From: RGIG5612 sp045598285
GTDB taxonomy: Bacteria; Bacillota; Clostridia; Lachnospirales; Lachnospiraceae
Direction of reading: 5' to 3'
Length of the DNA stretch: 64,000 nt
NCBI GenBank assembly: GCA_045598285.1
Contig: JAZLLU010000002.1
Span: 1-64,000, forward strand
Shown here: piece after piece, positions 15,973-24,251 of the stretch
How positions within the stretch are numbered: the stretch's first letter is position 1
How the letters are laid out: each line of letters begins with the position of its first letter
Translations under genes and position numbers: made by a program
The notes under the pieces: model-generated
The model's input: the letters and a program-made list of their open reading frames with translations, nothing else
Database searches by the model: none
Told to the model about the DNA's origin: nothing

Positions 15973-16683
15973 TTATGCGCCGAGGTAGGCTTTTCTAATT
16001 TCTTCTGAACTTGCTAGTTCGGCTCCTGAACCTTTATGTGTAATCTCGCCATTTGCAAGAACATATGCGCGGTCAGCAATTTTAAGTGCCTTGTCCGCAT
16101 TTTGCTCAACAAGCAAAATTGTAATGCCCTGCTGGTTCATATCAGTGATAAGGTCAAAGACCTGACTAACAAGAAGTGGTGAAAGTCCCATCGATGGTTC
16201 ATCGAGCATCAAAAGTTTTGGGCGCGCCATAAGCGCACGACTCATTGCAAGCATCTGCTGTTCACCACCAGAAAGTGTTCCGGCAATTTGTGCAGAACGT
16301 TTCTTAAGGATTGGAAATTGCTCGAAAACTTTTTCGATATCATCTTTTATAACTTTTTGATCTTTTTGGAGATATGCACCAAGCATAAGGTTGTCATATA
16401 CAGAAAGTTCTTGAAAAATACGACGGCCTTCCGGAACCTGACTTATACCCATTGAAACAACTTTGTGTGATGGAAGTTTTGTAATATCTTTTCCATCATA
16501 TGTGATTGAGCCTCCTCTAGACTGGATAAGTCCAATAATCGTTTGCATCGTAGTTGTCTTTCCAGCACCATTAGCTCCGATAAGCGTAACAATCTCACCT
16601 TCGTTAACTTCGAAGGAAACCCCTTTAAGTGCTTGAATAACTCCATAAAATACCTGAAGGTCTTTAACTTCTAATAATGCCAT
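15973..16683 (-). CDS. livF: Branched-chain amino acid ABC transporter ATPase LivF
   Basis: One of two ATPases that power import of leucine, isoleucine and valine through LivHM. The 236-residue protein has Walker A GANGAGKTT near 33-41, the LivF-type motif ISQVPEGRRIFQELSVYDNL, the signature LSGGEQQML, Walker B LLMLDEPS and switch His replaced by Gln in LLVEQNADKAL, as usual for LivF. It is the last gene of livK-H-M-G-F, three bases after livG, and precedes the terminator at 15856. Confidence 0.95.
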   Translation of the reverse strand: MALLEVKDLQVFYGVIQALKGVSFEVNEGEIVTLIGANGAGKTTTMQTIIGLIQSRGGSITYDGKDITKLPSHKVVSMGISQVPEGRRIFQELSVYDNLMLGAYLQKDQKVIKDDIEKVFEQFPILKKRSAQIAGTLSGGEQQMLAMSRALMARPKLLMLDEPSMGLSPLLVSQVFDLITDMNQQGITILLVEQNADKALKIADRAYVLANGEITHKGSGAELASSEEIRKAYLGA

Positions 16684-16686
16684 CTC

Positions 16687-17457
16687 TTAACCTCCAATAT
16701 ATGCTTTGATAACTTCTGGATTGTTTAAGCAATCCTCCGTTTTGCCTTGTGCCAATACTGTGCCAAAGTTTAAGACTGTAAGTTCTTCGCAAATACCTGA
16801 AACGAATTTCATGTCATGCTCGATTAAAAGAACCGTGAGGTCAAACTCATCACGAATCTTCTTTATAATTCTTACTAGGTCAGCCGTCTCTTGTGGATTC
16901 ATGCCTGCTGCTGGCTCATCTAAAAGAATAAGTTTTGGATTCGTTGCGAGTGCTCTGGCAATTTCTAGTTTACGTTGTTTACCGTAAGGAAGATTACAAG
17001 CAAGATTGTTTCTGTCTTCTTCAAGACCAAACACTCTTAAAATTTCCTTTGCATGTTCGCGCATAGTTCTTTCAACTTTGAAATGTTTAGGGAGTCGGAA
17101 CATGCTAGTTAAGAAACTACATTTATATTGTGGTTGATTGTGAAGACCAACCATAACGTTTCTTATAACGCTCATGTTACTAAAGAGACGAATGTTTTGG
17201 AATGTTCTTGCAATTCCTTTGTGATTTATTTGCTCTTGGGTCATTCCTTTTAATTCTTCGCCATCAAGGAAGAACGTTCCGGTTGTAGGAAGGTAAACGC
17301 CAGTAAGCATATTAAAGACTGTTGTCTTTCCTGCTCCGTTAGGTCCAACCATTCCATAGATTTGACCCTTCTTAATTTTTATGTTTGCATCTTGAACAGC
17401 TTTAAGTCCACCAAAGGAGATGCCCAAATCTTTTGTCTCTAATAAATATTCTGACAT
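16687..17457 (-). CDS. livG: Branched-chain amino acid ABC transporter ATPase LivG
   Basis: The 256-residue partner ATPase has Walker A GPNGAGKTT, the LivG marker IARTFQNIRLFSNMSVIRNVM, the signature LPYGKQRKLEIARAL (a degenerate LSGGQ, as is normal in LivG), Walker B LILLDEPAAGMNP and the switch LLIEHDMKFV. Its start abuts the livM stop, which implies coupled translation. It acts on the cytoplasmic face of LivHM. Confidence 0.95.
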   Translation of the reverse strand: MSEYLLETKDLGISFGGLKAVQDANIKIKKGQIYGMVGPNGAGKTTVFNMLTGVYLPTTGTFFLDGEELKGMTQEQINHKGIARTFQNIRLFSNMSVIRNVMVGLHNQPQYKCSFLTSMFRLPKHFKVERTMREHAKEILRVFGLEEDRNNLACNLPYGKQRKLEIARALATNPKLILLDEPAAGMNPQETADLVRIIKKIRDEFDLTVLLIEHDMKFVSGICEELTVLNFGTVLAQGKTEDCLNNPEVIKAYIGG

Positions 17458-18672
17458 TTATTTGCCCTCCTTTTTCATTTGTTCAAGTTCTTCTATTGGG
17501 ATGTAGGCTCTTTCATCTTCAGAGTCGTCCGCAAATCCTACTTTTTCGCTAACAGGTGATGATGCATATTCCGTTCTTGCATCTGCTGATAAAAGCTCGT
17601 CCATGTTAATCTTCGTAGGAACTCTATCCCATTGGGCGCCATCATTTCTGATTTTGCCAGCATCGACGGGCTTCTTCCGCCAATTCTTCGGGTTAACTTT
17701 TTCTCTAAAGTTTTTCATTGCTGGAGCATTGCTAAAGATTATGATAAGGATAAGAATTAATGCGTAAACAATATTCTTAACTGGCGCAAGTGCTCCTGAA
17801 AGTTGCGCTTGAAGCGCAATGTTTAAGTAAGTGATGATTGCTGCTGCGATTAGCGAACCATTAATTGAGCCCATACCACCAAGTACGACCATAACCAATA
17901 TTTCAATTGAGTAGTTGTACGAGAATGTTTCTTGGCGAATTGTTCCGATTGTTTCACCATAGAGAACTCCGGCAACGCCTGCAAAGAAAGCAGCTATCAT
18001 AAATACTAATAATTTATAGAATGTAACATTGACACCCATAGCCTTTGCTGCGATTTCGTTATCGCGAATAGCAACAACTGCACGGCCATGTTTACTATTT
18101 ATAAAATTTTGACAACAGAAAAGTACGATGAGTAAAACTACGAAAGCTACGATAAACAAAGTGTTTGAGTCGTAAAGCTGTGTGCTCATACCCATTGCCC
18201 CTCCAAATACACTAAGATTCTTAAATACGCAACGTACAATTTCGCCGAATGCTAAAGTAGCAATCGCAAGGTAGTCGCCTTTAAGTCTAAGTGCTGGAAG
18301 GCCGATAATAAAACCAAAAATTGCAGCAATAATTCCTGCAACTATCATTGTAATAATGATAATTAAAATTTCTGGAAGAGCTGTGCTCTCACGCAAAATG
18401 TTTGCAACATAGCAACCAAGATATGCGCCAACACACATAAATCCTGCATGTCCAAGTGAAAGCTCTCCTAAGAAACCAACTACCAAGTTAAGTGAAACTG
18501 CCAAAATACAGCTAAATGCTATACGTGGCAAAGTACTCTTATCTGAATAACCTAATCCACCTGTTAGGTTAAGTACAATCATTACGATAAGGAAAATAAT
18601 AATAACTGCATAGTTTATGTAATTTTTCCATGATGCGTTTTGGAAAATATTTTTCTTTTTAATCTCGCTCAT
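17458..18672 (-). CDS. livM: Branched-chain amino acid ABC transporter permease LivM
   Basis: A membrane protein with about eight to ten hydrophobic segments and the family motifs GELSLGHAGFMCVGAY near 70-85, GLPALRLKGDYLAIATLAFGE and VVLGGMGSINGSLIAA. I chose ATG 18672, which has AAGGTG five bases upstream, over the GTG at 18678 that overlaps the livH stop. The roughly 75-residue C-terminal tail (DGAQWDRVP, DDSEDERAYIPIEELEQM) is charged, cytoplasmic and longer than in typical LivM; its role is unknown. Confidence 0.93.
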   Translation of the reverse strand: MSEIKKKNIFQNASWKNYINYAVIIIFLIVMIVLNLTGGLGYSDKSTLPRIAFSCILAVSLNLVVGFLGELSLGHAGFMCVGAYLGCYVANILRESTALPEILIIIITMIVAGIIAAIFGFIIGLPALRLKGDYLAIATLAFGEIVRCVFKNLSVFGGAMGMSTQLYDSNTLFIVAFVVLLIVLFCCQNFINSKHGRAVVAIRDNEIAAKAMGVNVTFYKLLVFMIAAFFAGVAGVLYGETIGTIRQETFSYNYSIEILVMVVLGGMGSINGSLIAAAIITYLNIALQAQLSGALAPVKNIVYALILILIIIFSNAPAMKNFREKVNPKNWRKKPVDAGKIRNDGAQWDRVPTKINMDELLSADARTEYASSPVSEKVGFADDSEDERAYIPIEELEQMKKEGK

Positions 18673-18674
18673 AA

Positions 18675-19565
18675 TCACACCTTAACCCTTCTCTTCTTTC
18701 CTAAAAGGCCGATAGGTCTGACTAATAGGATGATAATTAACAATGCAAATTCGATTGCAGTTGTATAACTAGATACAGCTGGAATTGAATTGCAAACAAC
18801 TTCAACAACGCCTAACAAAACGCCACCTAAAACTGCGCCCGGGATAGAGCCAATACCACCAATAACTGCGGCGGCGAAAGCTTTAATACCTGGCATAGAA
18901 CCTAGTGTTGGGCTTACAGATGTAATTGGCAAATAAAAGATTGATGCAAAAGTTGCAAGACCTGAACCAATTGCAAATGTAATAGATACGATTTTGTTAA
19001 CGTTTATACCCATCATTTGAGCAGCTCCCTTGTCTTCGGAAACTGCGAGCATCGCACGACCTGTACGAGTTTTCTTTACGAAAAGTACAAGTGCAACCAT
19101 GATAATCGCTCCAACAACAAGAGTAATTATGCTACTCCATTTAATTGCGTATTTTCCAAGATTAACTGTTCCTAATCTATCTAATATAGAAATAGTTCTT
19201 TGATCCGCACCCCAAATAAGTTGCGCAACACCTTGAAGTAAATAACTAACACCAATAGCAGTAATAAGCGCTGCCAAAGGCGAAGCTCCTCTTAGCGGTT
19301 TATAAGCAACTTTTTCAATAACAATACCTAGAACTGTGCAGACGACGACGGCCACGACGAATGAAATTAGAGAACTTAGCCAAATAGGCATCGTTCCTAA
19401 GCTCCAAGTAAGATTACACATTGTGTAAACCATATAAGCTCCGACCATGATTACATCACCATGAGCGAAGTTCAACATTTTTGCTATTCCGTATACCATC
19501 GTGTAGCCTAACGCTATCAGTGCGTATATGGCACCTAAGCTAAGGCCGTTTATTGCTATCGCCAT
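18675..19565 (-). CDS. livH: Branched-chain amino acid ABC transporter permease LivH
   Basis: The 296-residue permease has the family opening GLSLGAIYALIALGYTMVYGIAKMLNFAHGD (seen here from residue 6), KPLRGASPLAALI, and the ATPase-contact motif FAAAVIGGIGSIPGAVLGG. About eight membrane helices are visible. With LivM it forms the channel. The stop codon lies three bases past the livM ATG, so the two overlap or abut. The binding-protein gene is 88 bases upstream. Confidence 0.95.
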   Translation of the reverse strand: MAIAINGLSLGAIYALIALGYTMVYGIAKMLNFAHGDVIMVGAYMVYTMCNLTWSLGTMPIWLSSLISFVVAVVVCTVLGIVIEKVAYKPLRGASPLAALITAIGVSYLLQGVAQLIWGADQRTISILDRLGTVNLGKYAIKWSSIITLVVGAIIMVALVLFVKKTRTGRAMLAVSEDKGAAQMMGINVNKIVSITFAIGSGLATFASIFYLPITSVSPTLGSMPGIKAFAAAVIGGIGSIPGAVLGGVLLGVVEVVCNSIPAVSSYTTAIEFALLIIILLVRPIGLLGKKRRVKV

Positions 19566-19653
19566 ATTCTGCTTCCTTTCGTCAAGCCAAGCTAAGACCT
19601 AAAAGGCCTTAGCTTAAACTTGTTAATTTCATGTCTCGTAAATTTTAAGTTAA

Positions 19654-20781
19654 TTAGTTAAGAACTTTGATGATAGGAGTCTTTGTGCATGCACCGCTCT
19701 TATCCCATACCATTGTTCCTGTTACGCCTGCGTATGAGAAATCTTTGTCTGTAATTGTTTTAACTAAGATATCTGCAAGTGATGCTGCATCGATTGTTAC
19801 ATCTTTGCATCCTGCTTTTTCAAGGCAAGCTTTAAGTGTATACATACAATCATATCCATCAGCTGCGAATTGATCTGGTGCAACACCATATTTTTCTGTG
19901 TAAGCTTTTACGAAAGCTGCTGTCTTTTCATCAGTTGATTCAGCATCGAATGGTGTGATGTAGCTGATTGGGTTTTTAACTGTATCATCTAACAATGGTG
20001 CAAGTCCATCAAAACCATCGCATCCGAAAAGCACGATGTCTGCATGTCCTGAACTTGTGCACTCTCTTGCTACAAGGTTAGCTTCTGTATAATAGAATGG
20101 GCAGAAGATAACGTCGCAGTCTTTAAGCATTTCAACCTGAGCTGAAAAGCTCTTCTTGTTATCAGCATCGAATGTAGCTGTCTTAAAATCAACTTTTAAG
20201 TTTTTCATTTCTGATACGAATGCATCATAGATACCTGATGAGTATGTATCTGATGTGTCATAGATACAACCAATGTTTTTGTATGTTTTTGTAAGTTCCT
20301 GTGCTGCTAATGTTCCTTGGTCAGGATCGCCAAAGCATACACGGAAAGCTGTATCACCAGTTTCGATAACTGATGCTGCTGATGCAGAAGGTGTAAGGAA
20401 GAACAAGTGCGCTTGAGCTGCTTGTTGTCCGAAAGCTTCTGCTGAGCCAGATGTTACAGAACCAAGAGAAGCTTGCATTCCCCAGTCCATTAATTGACCA
20501 AATCCAGTTGTTGCATCTGCAGCTGCTGCCTTATCGTCAATAACTTTGATTTCAATATTGAAACCATTTACGCCACCTGCTGCGTTAATTTCTTCCATAG
20601 CAAGTGTTGCGCCATTTTGAACAGAAATGCCGTATGATGAAGCATCGCCTGTTAAAGGACCAGTCCAACCGATTTTCCACTTGCCATCGCCTGAACCTTG
20701 TTTCTTACCGCATGCAGCGAAACATGTTACTGCAAAAACGAGTGTCAAAACAACTGCTAAGATTTTTGCTGTTTTTTTCAT
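19654..20781 (-). CDS. livK: Branched-chain amino acid-binding lipoprotein LivK/LivJ type
   Basis: The 375-residue protein has a signal ending FAAC with the lipid-carrying Cys at 24, then a type 1 periplasmic-binding fold (Peripla_BP_6). It opens with KIGWTGPLTGDASSYGISVQNGATLAMEEINAAGG, contains SVTSGSAEAF and IYDTSDTYSSGI ligand-side loops, and ends with a TGTMVWDKSGACTKTPIIKV strand. It is first in the liv operon. Upstream lie two small palindromes (TTTAGAC/GTCTAAA and TTGTC/GACAA at 20797-20839) and then tRNA-Arg, and no consensus promoter was seen, so read-through from the serS-tRNA unit is possible. Related members bind other amides or amino acids. Confidence 0.92.
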   Translation of the reverse strand: MKKTAKILAVVLTLVFAVTCFAACGKKQGSGDGKWKIGWTGPLTGDASSYGISVQNGATLAMEEINAAGGVNGFNIEIKVIDDKAAAADATTGFGQLMDWGMQASLGSVTSGSAEAFGQQAAQAHLFFLTPSASAASVIETGDTAFRVCFGDPDQGTLAAQELTKTYKNIGCIYDTSDTYSSGIYDAFVSEMKNLKVDFKTATFDADNKKSFSAQVEMLKDCDVIFCPFYYTEANLVARECTSSGHADIVLFGCDGFDGLAPLLDDTVKNPISYITPFDAESTDEKTAAFVKAYTEKYGVAPDQFAADGYDCMYTLKACLEKAGCKDVTIDAASLADILVKTITDKDFSYAGVTGTMVWDKSGACTKTPIIKVLN

Positions 20782-20821
20782 ACTTTTCCTCTTTCTTGTC
20801 TGTTGACAAACGAATTTTTAA

Positions 20822-20839
20822 TTTAGACTTTTGTCTAAA
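20822..20839 (-). terminator. Small hairpin directly after tRNA-Arg
   Basis: TTTAGAC and GTCTAAA enclose four bases right after the tRNA discriminator base. The seven-base AT-rich stem has no T run behind it, so it may be a processing signal or weak terminator. Confidence 0.35.
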
Positions 20840-20911
20840 CACCTCCTACAGGAATCGAACCTGTAACTAGCCCTTAGGAGGGGCTTGTTATATCCATTTA
20901 ACTAAGAAGGC
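20840..20911 (-). tRNA. tRNA-Arg (anticodon CCU)
   Basis: Read on the minus strand, the acceptor GCCTTCT pairs with AGGAGGT, the D arm is GTTA-loop-TAAC, the anticodon stem AGCCC/GGGCT holds the loop CTCCTAA with anticodon CCT, and the T arm ACAGG/CCTGT carries TTCGATT. CCA is not encoded; the discriminator is G. The first base is adjacent to the last base of the serS stop codon, so processing must cut directly at the stop. Confidence 0.93.
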
Positions 20912-22195
20912 TTACTTTATTTTTTCAATCACATCTTTTTTAAGATATGGTCTAAGTACTTCCGGTATAACTACGCTGCCGTCAGCTTGCTGGAAATTTT
21001 CCATAATTGCTGCTGTTGTTCTTCCGATTGCAACGCCACTGCCGTTCAGTGTATGAACGAATTCTGCTTTATCTTTAGGAGAGTTTTTATATTTAATGTT
21101 TGCTCTTCTAGCTTGGAAACTTTCAAAGTTTGAGCATGAACTTATCTCAACATACCTGTTGTAACTTGGCATCCAAACTTCGATATCGTACTTCATCGCT
21201 GCTGTGAAACCTAAATCGCCAAGACAAATTTTTACTACTCTATAAGGAAGTCCAAGCAGCTGCAAAACTTCTTCTGCATCATTCGTTAACTTTTCAAGTT
21301 CTTCGTAAGAGTCTTCCGGTTTTGTAAATTTTACAAGTTCAACTTTGTTGAATTGATGTTGGCGGATAAGCCCTCTTGTGTCACGTCCTGCACTTCCAGC
21401 CTCAGCTCTAAAGCATGCAGTGTATGCGCAGTGTTTTATTGGAAGATCGTTGCCGTCGAGTATCATGTCGCGATACATGTTAGTTACTGGAACTTCTGCT
21501 GTTGGTACAAGGAAATATTCTTTTCCATCACCAAAAACTTTGTAGGCGTCTTCTTCAAATTTTGGAAGCTGGCCCGTTCCGGTCATGCTTTCTCTTGAAA
21601 CCATAAAAGGTGGGAACACTTCTGTGTAGCCGTGCTTTTCGGTATGGGTGTCAAGAAAGAAGTTCATAATAGCTCTTTCAAGTTTTGCGCCATCGTTTCT
21701 ATAAACTGTAAAGCGGCTTCCGCTTATTTTTGCTGCTGTTTCAGGATCTAAAATTCCTAGCTCTTCGCCTAAGTCCCAATGTGCTTTTGGTTCGAAATCA
21801 AACTTTGTAGGTTCGCCCCACTTTCTAATCTCAACATTATCTTCATCCGTCTTTCCGGCTGGAACTGTTGGGTGTGGGATGTTTGGAATTGTAAGCATCC
21901 AATCGTTAAGTGCCTTGTCGGCTTCGGCTACTTTAGCATCGAGCCCTTTTATTTTTTCAGAAAGTTCTTTCATCTCGGCCATAATGCTACTTGTGTCTTC
22001 GCCAGCTTTTTTCATTTGAGGAATTTGCTTTGAAACTTTATTTTGCTCAGCTTTTAAGGTTTCAACTTCACCCAAAAGATTTCTTCTATTTTCATCGAGT
22101 GTTTTAAATTGCTCGAGGTCGAATTCTTCGTTTCTATTTTCGAGAGCTTTTTTAACCCCGTCAAAATCTGTTCTAAGTAATTTAATATCTAACAT
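20912..22195 (-). CDS. serS: Seryl-tRNA synthetase
   Basis: Charges tRNA-Ser. The 427-residue class II synthetase has the N-terminal coiled-coil tRNA-binding arm (residues about 25-105), motif 2 as FRAEAGSAGRDTRGLIRQHQF and motif 3 as GSGVAIGRTTAAIMENFQ. The serine-site TAEVPVTNMY and SCSNFESFQARR segments are present. Its ATG overlaps the parB stop as TAATG. The stop codon abuts the tRNA-Arg gene. The parA-parB-serS neighbourhood is common in Clostridia. Confidence 0.97.
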   Translation of the reverse strand: MLDIKLLRTDFDGVKKALENRNEEFDLEQFKTLDENRRNLLGEVETLKAEQNKVSKQIPQMKKAGEDTSSIMAEMKELSEKIKGLDAKVAEADKALNDWMLTIPNIPHPTVPAGKTDEDNVEIRKWGEPTKFDFEPKAHWDLGEELGILDPETAAKISGSRFTVYRNDGAKLERAIMNFFLDTHTEKHGYTEVFPPFMVSRESMTGTGQLPKFEEDAYKVFGDGKEYFLVPTAEVPVTNMYRDMILDGNDLPIKHCAYTACFRAEAGSAGRDTRGLIRQHQFNKVELVKFTKPEDSYEELEKLTNDAEEVLQLLGLPYRVVKICLGDLGFTAAMKYDIEVWMPSYNRYVEISSCSNFESFQARRANIKYKNSPKDKAEFVHTLNGSGVAIGRTTAAIMENFQQADGSVVIPEVLRPYLKKDVIEKIK

Positions 22196-23082
22196 TATTT
22201 TGCTCCCTTGTTTATAATTCCATAAATTCTGTCGAGTTCATCTTCGGAATAATAATTGATTTCAATTTTACCTTTGCCTTTGTCGCGACGATTTATTTTT
22301 ACTTTTGTTCCGAGTGCTGCGCCTAACTTCTTTTCTAAATCTTTATAAACGAAAGCCATATCATCTTTTTTCTTTTCGCCTTTTTTCTTCGCTTTGCCCT
22401 CGCATAAAGCCTTAACTAAATCTTCTGTTTGGCGAACACTTAAACTTTTTTCAACTATGTCTTTAGCAAGTTTTAATTGTTTATCTTTGCTTTCGATTCC
22501 TAAAAGAGCCCTTGCATGTCCCGCGCTAAGCGCACCGTCAACTAACATTTTTTGAACTTCCTCGTGAAGTTTAAGAAGTCTCATTGCGTTAGTGATAACT
22601 GTTCTACTTTTTGAAACTCTTTTAGCAAGCTCGTCCTGAGTTAATTTATAATCATCAATTAATTTTTTATAGCTTTTTGCTTCTTCGATAGGATTTAAAT
22701 CTTCTCTTTGAATATTTTCAATGAGCGAAATTTCTGCAATTTCTTTTTCGGAATAATCTTTAATTACAACTGGAACTTCTTTTAAGCCAGCTTTCTTTGC
22801 GGCTCTCCACCTTCTCTCTCCTGCAATAATCTGATAATAGTCATCTTTCTTGCAAACAACGATAGGTTGGATGATTCCATATTGCTTGATTGACTGAGTA
22901 AGTTCTTCTAAAGCTTCTTCGTCAAATTTTTTTCTTGGCTGTTCTCTATTTGGCTCAATCATTGAAGTCTTAAGAGATACCACATCCTTGTCATCATTTG
23001 ATTTTTTAATTTCTTCTACTTCTGATGGAATTAACAAATCCAATCCTTTGCCAAGACCACCTATTCCTTTTTTCTTTGCCAT
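22195..23082 (-). CDS. parB: Chromosome-partitioning protein ParB (Spo0J)
   Basis: CTP-dependent DNA clamp that loads at parS and recruits SMC for origin segregation. The 295-residue form starts at ATG 23082 (MAKKKGIGGLGKGLDLL), which has AGAGAAGG upstream; the frame is open to 23130 but those residues are not family-like. Seen are the CTPase motif region IVCKKDDYYQIIAGERRWRAA (with GERRWRA), the ENIQREDLNPIEEA box, the helix-turn-helix LTQDELAKRVSKSRTVITN and a C-terminal dimer domain. It is downstream of parA by 88 bases and coupled to serS. Confidence 0.96.
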   Translation of the reverse strand: MAKKKGIGGLGKGLDLLIPSEVEEIKKSNDDKDVVSLKTSMIEPNREQPRKKFDEEALEELTQSIKQYGIIQPIVVCKKDDYYQIIAGERRWRAAKKAGLKEVPVVIKDYSEKEIAEISLIENIQREDLNPIEEAKSYKKLIDDYKLTQDELAKRVSKSRTVITNAMRLLKLHEEVQKMLVDGALSAGHARALLGIESKDKQLKLAKDIVEKSLSVRQTEDLVKALCEGKAKKKGEKKKDDMAFVYKDLEKKLGAALGTKVKINRRDKGKGKIEINYYSEDELDRIYGIINKGAK

Positions 23083-23170
23083 AGAAACCTTCTCTTTCGA
23101 TTTTCTTCCTATATAAATGTTCTTATTCATGTTTCGCTGTGTTTACTCGCTGCGGAACATGTCCCGCTTA

Positions 23171-23935
23171 CTAATCTCTTCTTGAGATAACTTCTGAAGC
23201 TAAAAGCCTGTAGCTGTCTGCTCCTGTCGACGTTGGCGCATAAGCGGTTATCGGCATTCCATAACTAGGTGCTTCTGCGAGACGAACATTTCTAGGAATT
23301 ATTGTGTTATATATATTTTCTTTTAATGTCGCTTTAACATTTTCAACTACTTGTAAAGAAAGTTTCGTTCTTGCATCGAACATTGTGAAAACCACGCCTT
23401 CGAGTTTTAAGTTGGGATTTAGTTTTTTCTTTACAAGATTTATTGTGTGTAACAATTGTGAGAGTCCTTCGAGTGCATAGTACTCGCACTGGATTGGGAC
23501 AAGCACCGTGTCCGCTGCTGCCATCGCGTTAACTGTTAACATGTTTAGCGATGGTGGACAGTCAATTAATATAAAATCATAGTTGTCTTTTACGGGATCT
23601 AGAATCTTCTTTAAGTAATATTCTCTGTCGTCCATGTCAATTAAATCAATTTCGGCGCCAGATAGATTAATATTAGAAGGAAGAACCCAAAGGTTTTTAA
23701 ACTCGGTTTCAACAAGGCACTCATTGAATGTTGTTTTTCCAACAAACAGCTCGTAAAGTGTAATCTCTAAGTTCCTCTTGTCGATACCAACGCCACTAGA
23801 AGCATTGCCCTGAGGGTCAAGATCAACCAATAAAACTTTCCTATTCTCTTCTGCTAATGCAGCTGATAAATTTATTGTGGTAGTAGTTTTTCCCACGCCA
23901 CCTTTTTGATTTGCAACTGCAATAATTCTGCCCAT
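23171..23935 (-). CDS. parA: Chromosome-partitioning ATPase ParA (Soj)
   Basis: Deviant Walker A ATPase that works with ParB in origin segregation and, in Bacillus, in control of DnaA. The 254 residues include KGGVGKTTT at 11-19, the second-Asp motif LLVDLDPQGNASSG, and FILIDCPPSLNML. Length is typical. A promoter (24002-24031) and a parS-like site (24049-24064) precede it. It starts the minus-strand unit parA-parB-serS-tRNA-Arg. Confidence 0.97.
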   Translation of the reverse strand: MGRIIAVANQKGGVGKTTTTINLSAALAEENRKVLLVDLDPQGNASSGVGIDKRNLEITLYELFVGKTTFNECLVETEFKNLWVLPSNINLSGAEIDLIDMDDREYYLKKILDPVKDNYDFILIDCPPSLNMLTVNAMAAADTVLVPIQCEYYALEGLSQLLHTINLVKKKLNPNLKLEGVVFTMFDARTKLSLQVVENVKATLKENIYNTIIPRNVRLAEAPSYGMPITAYAPTSTGADSYRLLASEVISRRD

Positions 23936-24001
23936 AAAATTTCTCCCAATTCCAATTTGCTTGTATTAAAAAAATACATTTCTGGAATATAATTAAAGCG
24001 C

Positions 24002-24031
24002 ATTATATCACACAAAAAACCTTGATTTCAA
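24002..24031 (-). promoter_or_regulatory. Promoter of parA
   Basis: On the minus strand TTGAAA (24026-24031) and TATAAT (24002-24007) are 18 bases apart, with TGTGA just before the -10 box. The parS-like site lies 17 bases upstream of the -35 box. Confidence 0.75.
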
Positions 24032-24048
24032 GCACTTTTTTTCGTTTT

Positions 24049-24064
24049 TGTTCCACGTGAAACA
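24049..24064. promoter_or_regulatory. parS-like site, one mismatch
   Basis: TGTTCCACGTGAAACA differs from the consensus TGTTTCACGTGAAACA at one base. It is next to the parA promoter, so ParB could both load here and repress the operon. Confidence 0.85.
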
Positions 24065-24137
24065 GTTTCAATTTTGCCCTTCAATAAGTGAATTTTATTC
24101 ATCTTAAAGCATATTTCATTTCATGTTACGGACATTT

Positions 24138-24218
24138 CTTGAAAAAGTGTAAGTTTTGTGCAAAAACTTCTTGAAAAAGTGTAAGTTTTGTGCAAAAACC
24201 TCTTGAAAAAGTGTAGAA
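24138..24218 (+). repeat. Three 32-bp tandem repeats overlapping a promoter
   Basis: The unit TCTTGAAAAAGTGTAAG begins at about 24137, 24169 and 24201, an exact 32-base period; the third copy is partial. The TTGAAA of the last copy forms the -35 box of the following gene. The 24065-24137 stretch before it shows nothing else. Confidence 0.8.
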
Positions 24219-24230
24219 AAGTGGTATTAT
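24203..24230 (+). promoter_or_regulatory. Promoter of the AAA+ ATPase gene
   Basis: TTGAAA (24203-24208) and TATTAT (24225-24230) are 16 bases apart, 22 bases before the start codon. Confidence 0.6.
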
Positions 24231-24251
24231 TAACGTGCGAGGTAATAAAAT

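Noticed and set aside
23152..23167. GCGGAACATGTCCCGC, whose complement recurs at 61348-61362
   Set aside because: A 15-base match is expected by chance a few times in a window of this size, and its CATG core is palindromic.
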